Notes under the pieces: model-generated
The model's input: the letters and a program-made list of their open reading frames with translations, nothing else
Told to the model about the DNA's origin: nothing
The model's database searches: none
Shown: positions 30,885 to 33,069 of the stretch, piece by piece
Numbering within the stretch: position 1 is the first letter of the stretch
Layout of the letters: the number at the start of each line of letters is the position of its first letter
Program-made: the position numbers and the translations under genes
IMG/VR virus record: IMGVR_UViG_3300045952_000062
Span: 1 to 33,069 of that record
From: a virus
DNA length: 33,069 bases
Direction: 5' to 3' (one strand)

Positions 30885-31318
30885 TATTCGACCTTAGCGA
30901 CTACTGCCTCTTTCGCCTTGTCAGCCTCTTCGACCTCGCCGATGCGCTTCTTCCAATACTCGTCCCGGACCTTCTTCTCGTAGCCCGCTGCTACGACTGC
31001 CCAGGGCTTGCGGACTGAGCGAATGGGCTTCATCTCTTTTTGTTCGCTTGGCGAACTATTACTCGAAAGTCCCAACCGCTGCGCCACGATCGAAGCTGAC
31101 TGCTCCATCAGCTCGTCGAGTCTAGCTTCGTTCCGGTCGACAGCCTTGTTGTATAGCTCGAGGATGTGAAGTTTCTCATCCCTCTCAGCTTCCATCTTGG
31201 CTTCGACTTCCTTGAGGCGATTCTCAAGGGTAAAGACTTCGGCTATCAGCTTGTGCCTAGTGAGGCCGATAACGTAGTCTACCCGAGAATCTTCCTCTGT
31301 TTCTGGGAATGGACTCAC
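30884..31318 (-). CDS. Small coiled-coil protein between TerL and portal (about 145 aa)
   Basis: The open frame runs from 31459 but its first part lies fully inside TerL in another frame. I start at GTG 31318, 13 bases after AAGGAG, which still overlaps TerL by 62 bases; this start is uncertain. The protein has a long charged coiled coil (AEVFTLENRLKEVEAKMEAERDEKLHILELY, residues about 25-57) and a short Ser-rich patch (SSNSSPSEQKE) encoded partly by the palindromic repeat at 31042-31056. The C-terminal part is basic then acidic (EYWKKRIGEVEEADKAKEAV). No known family recognised. Its position suggests a packaging or portal-assembly accessory. Confidence 0.75.
   Translation of the reverse strand: MSPFPETEEDSRVDYVIGLTRHKLIAEVFTLENRLKEVEAKMEAERDEKLHILELYNKAVDRNEARLDELMEQSASIVAQRLGLSSNSSPSEQKEMKPIRSVRKPWAVVAAGYEKKVRDEYWKKRIGEVEEADKAKEAVVAKVE
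31042..31056. repeat. Palindromic repeat copy 3 (GTTCGC-TTG-GCGAAC)
   Basis: Six-bp arms around TTG on the + strand; a seventh pair is T-G. On the - strand it reads TAATAGTTCGCCAAGCGAACA, which matches copy 1 through the flanks (TAATAGTTCGCC.. GCGAACA). It is translated as the Ser-rich patch SNSSPSE of the coiled-coil protein. Confidence 0.6.
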
Positions 31319-32918
31319 TCGGTTTTCGGAACTCCTTGTCGTAGACCGCCATCTGACGGTTGTAGGTGTTCCAATCCCCAGTGCGCTCCAGACCCTGAAC
31401 GATTTCAGCCAGTCTACCGTATTTCTCAGCCAGCTTTCCAGATAACGAATAGTAGGCATCGATAGCTTTCAGGAGATAGCGACCACCGTCGTAGGCGTCG
31501 TCACCGATGAACTCCGCGACGTCCTCCGCCTTCTTTGTATTCTCCGTATCTGCGTAAACACAGGCAGGAACGACACGCCGGAACTCCTCACAGCACTCAC
31601 AGACTTGGAGCTTAGGGAGGTTCGTCTCTGGAGCCTCTGGCTCAAAGAGCTCGATGTAATCCTTGTAAGCCGCAGGTCCATTATTGCGGAGGATCTTGAA
31701 GGCCATTTCCTCCTGATAGCCTTCAGCCGGAGTAAATGAAGCCGGTCGAGGAGACCAGCGTAGATATTCGTGCATGAGCGACTTACCACCGATGCGGTCG
31801 TTGTCGGCCTTTTCCCACGGCATACCCGTGGCATCGATGATTTGGTCAGCAATCGTTTGCTCTTCACCTTGATGCTTCCATGCGCTCGGGTCTAGTTTGA
31901 ATGAAACGACTGCGTCTCGCTCAAGTTCTGTAAGGCGTGCAACTTCAGCGCCCCAGACGGCGATGTTAGTTTTGCTTCGGACAAGCTCACGATAAAGAAT
32001 GGCTCGCCTATCGGGAGTTGCAACAGCCCATCCAACCCAAGTCTTTCCTGGATGATATCCCCAATCTGCTGCCATGACTCGGGGCATCCAGACTGGAGGA
32101 ACAAAGTTCGGTATGACGTGACAAGCGTTGTCAGGCTCGTCTGGGAACCTTGTTCCATAGAAGGGGTCTCGCCACTCGGTAAAGACTTGACCACTGAAGA
32201 CCCACCAGTCTCCATATATCTTTGCTCGCTGCTCTGCTAGAGGTAGGAGACGGAGACGCTTGATGTAGCCCGGGTCTTTGAGTAGGAGATGAGGGTTATC
32301 GGTAAGGAGTGCGCGTATGAAGATGCGCTTGGTGTCGGAGTCGACGTCGTGTATGAGGACGTTGCCCTTCGGAGCGGGCTCAATGAATCGTTTCCGAACC
32401 CAGAGATGTCCGATGTTCCCAGGGTTAGTAGCAGAGCGAACAATAGGAGGGATACCAGGAAGAACAGAGCGAACACGAGAAGTGAGATACGAATACCGGA
32501 ACTCGTTGAATGCAGTAAGCTCATCGAAGCCGATGTATTGATACTCGTTCGTGTCATGGTCCCGAGCGTCCTTGTCGTTCTCGAGATAGGAGAACCGGAT
32601 GACTGCTCCGTCTGGGAACGTGCATACGTGCTTGGTAGCATCATAGGTTGCTCCCAGCGCCTTGTAGATAGGGACGGCACGGAGGATGAGAGATGCCTCA
32701 AGCTGAGGGAACGTCTCTCTGAACAGGACTCCATGAAATCCTCTTACCTTGTGAAACCCATATACGATGGGGAGCATGTAGAGGAGTTCGCTTTTTCCTC
32801 CACCGACTGCCCCACCGTATAGAGCCTCAAAGACGCTGAACGGAATCCGGATGAACTCAACTTGCTTCGCGTGAGGTTTCCAGACTCTGTCATACTTCCC
32901 TATCTCCGCTACGGGCAC
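31257..32918 (-). CDS. Terminase large subunit (553 aa)
   Basis: A complete DNA-packaging motor protein. The ATPase part has Walker A GGAVGGGKS (35-43), Walker B YQYIGFDEL (126-134, catalytic D-E at 132-133) and the coupling motif RSATNPGN (161-168). The nuclease part has D285 in AADWGYHPGKT (283-292), D343 in DPSAW and D474/D477 in GDDAYDGGRYLL. It moves DNA into the head and cuts it to length. Starts at GTG 32918 (no ATG is available). The 3' end overlaps the coiled-coil gene. A small subunit was not found in the window; it may be further upstream, perhaps the partial gene at the right edge. Confidence 0.95.
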   Translation of the reverse strand: MPVAEIGKYDRVWKPHAKQVEFIRIPFSVFEALYGGAVGGGKSELLYMLPIVYGFHKVRGFHGVLFRETFPQLEASLILRAVPIYKALGATYDATKHVCTFPDGAVIRFSYLENDKDARDHDTNEYQYIGFDELTAFNEFRYSYLTSRVRSVLPGIPPIVRSATNPGNIGHLWVRKRFIEPAPKGNVLIHDVDSDTKRIFIRALLTDNPHLLLKDPGYIKRLRLLPLAEQRAKIYGDWWVFSGQVFTEWRDPFYGTRFPDEPDNACHVIPNFVPPVWMPRVMAADWGYHPGKTWVGWAVATPDRRAILYRELVRSKTNIAVWGAEVARLTELERDAVVSFKLDPSAWKHQGEEQTIADQIIDATGMPWEKADNDRIGGKSLMHEYLRWSPRPASFTPAEGYQEEMAFKILRNNGPAAYKDYIELFEPEAPETNLPKLQVCECCEEFRRVVPACVYADTENTKKAEDVAEFIGDDAYDGGRYLLKAIDAYYSLSGKLAEKYGRLAEIVQGLERTGDWNTYNRQMAVYDKEFRKPSESIPRNRGRFSGRLRYRPH

Positions 32919-32924
32919 GACGTG

Positions 32925-33069
32925 CTACCAGGTCTGACTCGGCGACGTCTGACTCGGCGTAGGATTCGAGGACTGCTGTGCCGGTGGCTCTTCCGCGGGA
33001 GGCTCTTCCGCTCCCTCGACTGGCTCCTTGCCCTCGCTCCAGGGCGGGGTCGCTTCCGGCGAGAGCTTC
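32925..33069 (-). CDS. C-terminal end of an unknown gene (partial, Pro/Glu/Ser/Gln-rich)
   Basis: Upstream of TerL on the - strand a frame is open from the window edge (first full codon at 33068) to TAG at 32925-32927. The last 47 residues (PEATPPWSEGK, EEPPAEEPPAQQSSN, TPSQTSPSQTW) are low-complexity, a type of tail seen in small terminase subunits and in phage structural proteins. No start is visible in the window. The stop lies seven bases before the TerL start, consistent with one operon. A tandem pair coding TPSQT-SPSQT is part of it. Confidence 0.5.
   Translation of the reverse strand, partial: KLSPEATPPWSEGKEPVEGAEEPPAEEPPAQQSSNPTPSQTSPSQTW
32932..32959 (-). repeat. Short tandem repeat, 13-base unit
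   Basis: GTCTGACTCGGCG occurs twice (32932-32944 and 32947-32959, + strand), separated by two bases. It codes for the S-Q-T tandem at the C-terminus of the partial gene. Confidence 0.7.

Overview
This window is part of the genome of a tailed bacteriophage. The genes are densely packed and often overlap by one to four bases (TAATG, ATGA, GTGA junctions), and they include a large terminase, portal, scaffold, major capsid protein, tail fibres, a DNA polymerase and HNH homing-type endonucleases. The morphology is most likely podovirus-like. After the portal/capsid genes come a small adaptor and a large nozzle-like protein, then fibres, then a GNAT-like protein and three big internal-virion-type proteins, an order reminiscent of T7 genes 11 to 16. 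No tape measure, sheath, tail tube, integrase, repressor, lysis gene or tRNA was seen. Both ends of the window appear to lie inside longer gene blocks. I cannot name the host; SD sequences are of the AAGGAG type.

Layout. Positions 1-7419 (+ strand) hold the replication and early block: small unknown genes, an HNH endonuclease, a possible ssDNA-binding protein, a 128-base non-coding gap with a very strong hairpin, a very acidic small protein, a Tat-signal-like protein carrying a piece that resembles this phage's own major capsid protein, a ParB-domain/DNA methyltransferase fusion, a nucleoside 2-deoxyribosyltransferase-like enzyme, a uracil-DNA-glycosylase/family-A DNA polymerase fusion, and a DUF3987-like helicase/primase-type protein. 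Positions 33069-7416 (- strand) hold the packaging and virion block. In transcription order it runs: C-terminus of an unknown gene, TerL, coiled-coil protein, portal with a zinc-ribbon insert, small structural protein, scaffold, major capsid protein, small decoration-like protein, an intrinsic terminator, two unknown structural proteins (one with a zinc ribbon), an endonuclease VII-type HNH protein, adaptor, small structural protein, nozzle-like protein, FN3-like tail protein, fibres and a glycine-rich adhesin. The HxD cassette follows, and last come the GNAT and three internal virion proteins. The two blocks converge with overlapping stop codons at 7416-7419. There is no gene-free stretch longer than about 130 bases.

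The most striking part is 13309-16689. A fibre-like protein has a C-terminal 200 residues in which every histidine (29 of 29) sits in an H-x-D motif. Its stop codon overlaps the start of a radical SAM/SPASM protein, which itself ends in four H-x-D motifs. This is followed by a protein combining a cysteine-rich GYPLCC-type domain with a SAM methyltransferase. It looks like a phage-borne, RiPP-like protein-modification cassette acting on a virion protein, an interpretation that rests on gene context and shared motifs and is not proven. Other notable points are the capsid-fragment protein, a palindrome with conserved flanks found at three distant sites, and the unusual catalytic motifs of the polymerase.
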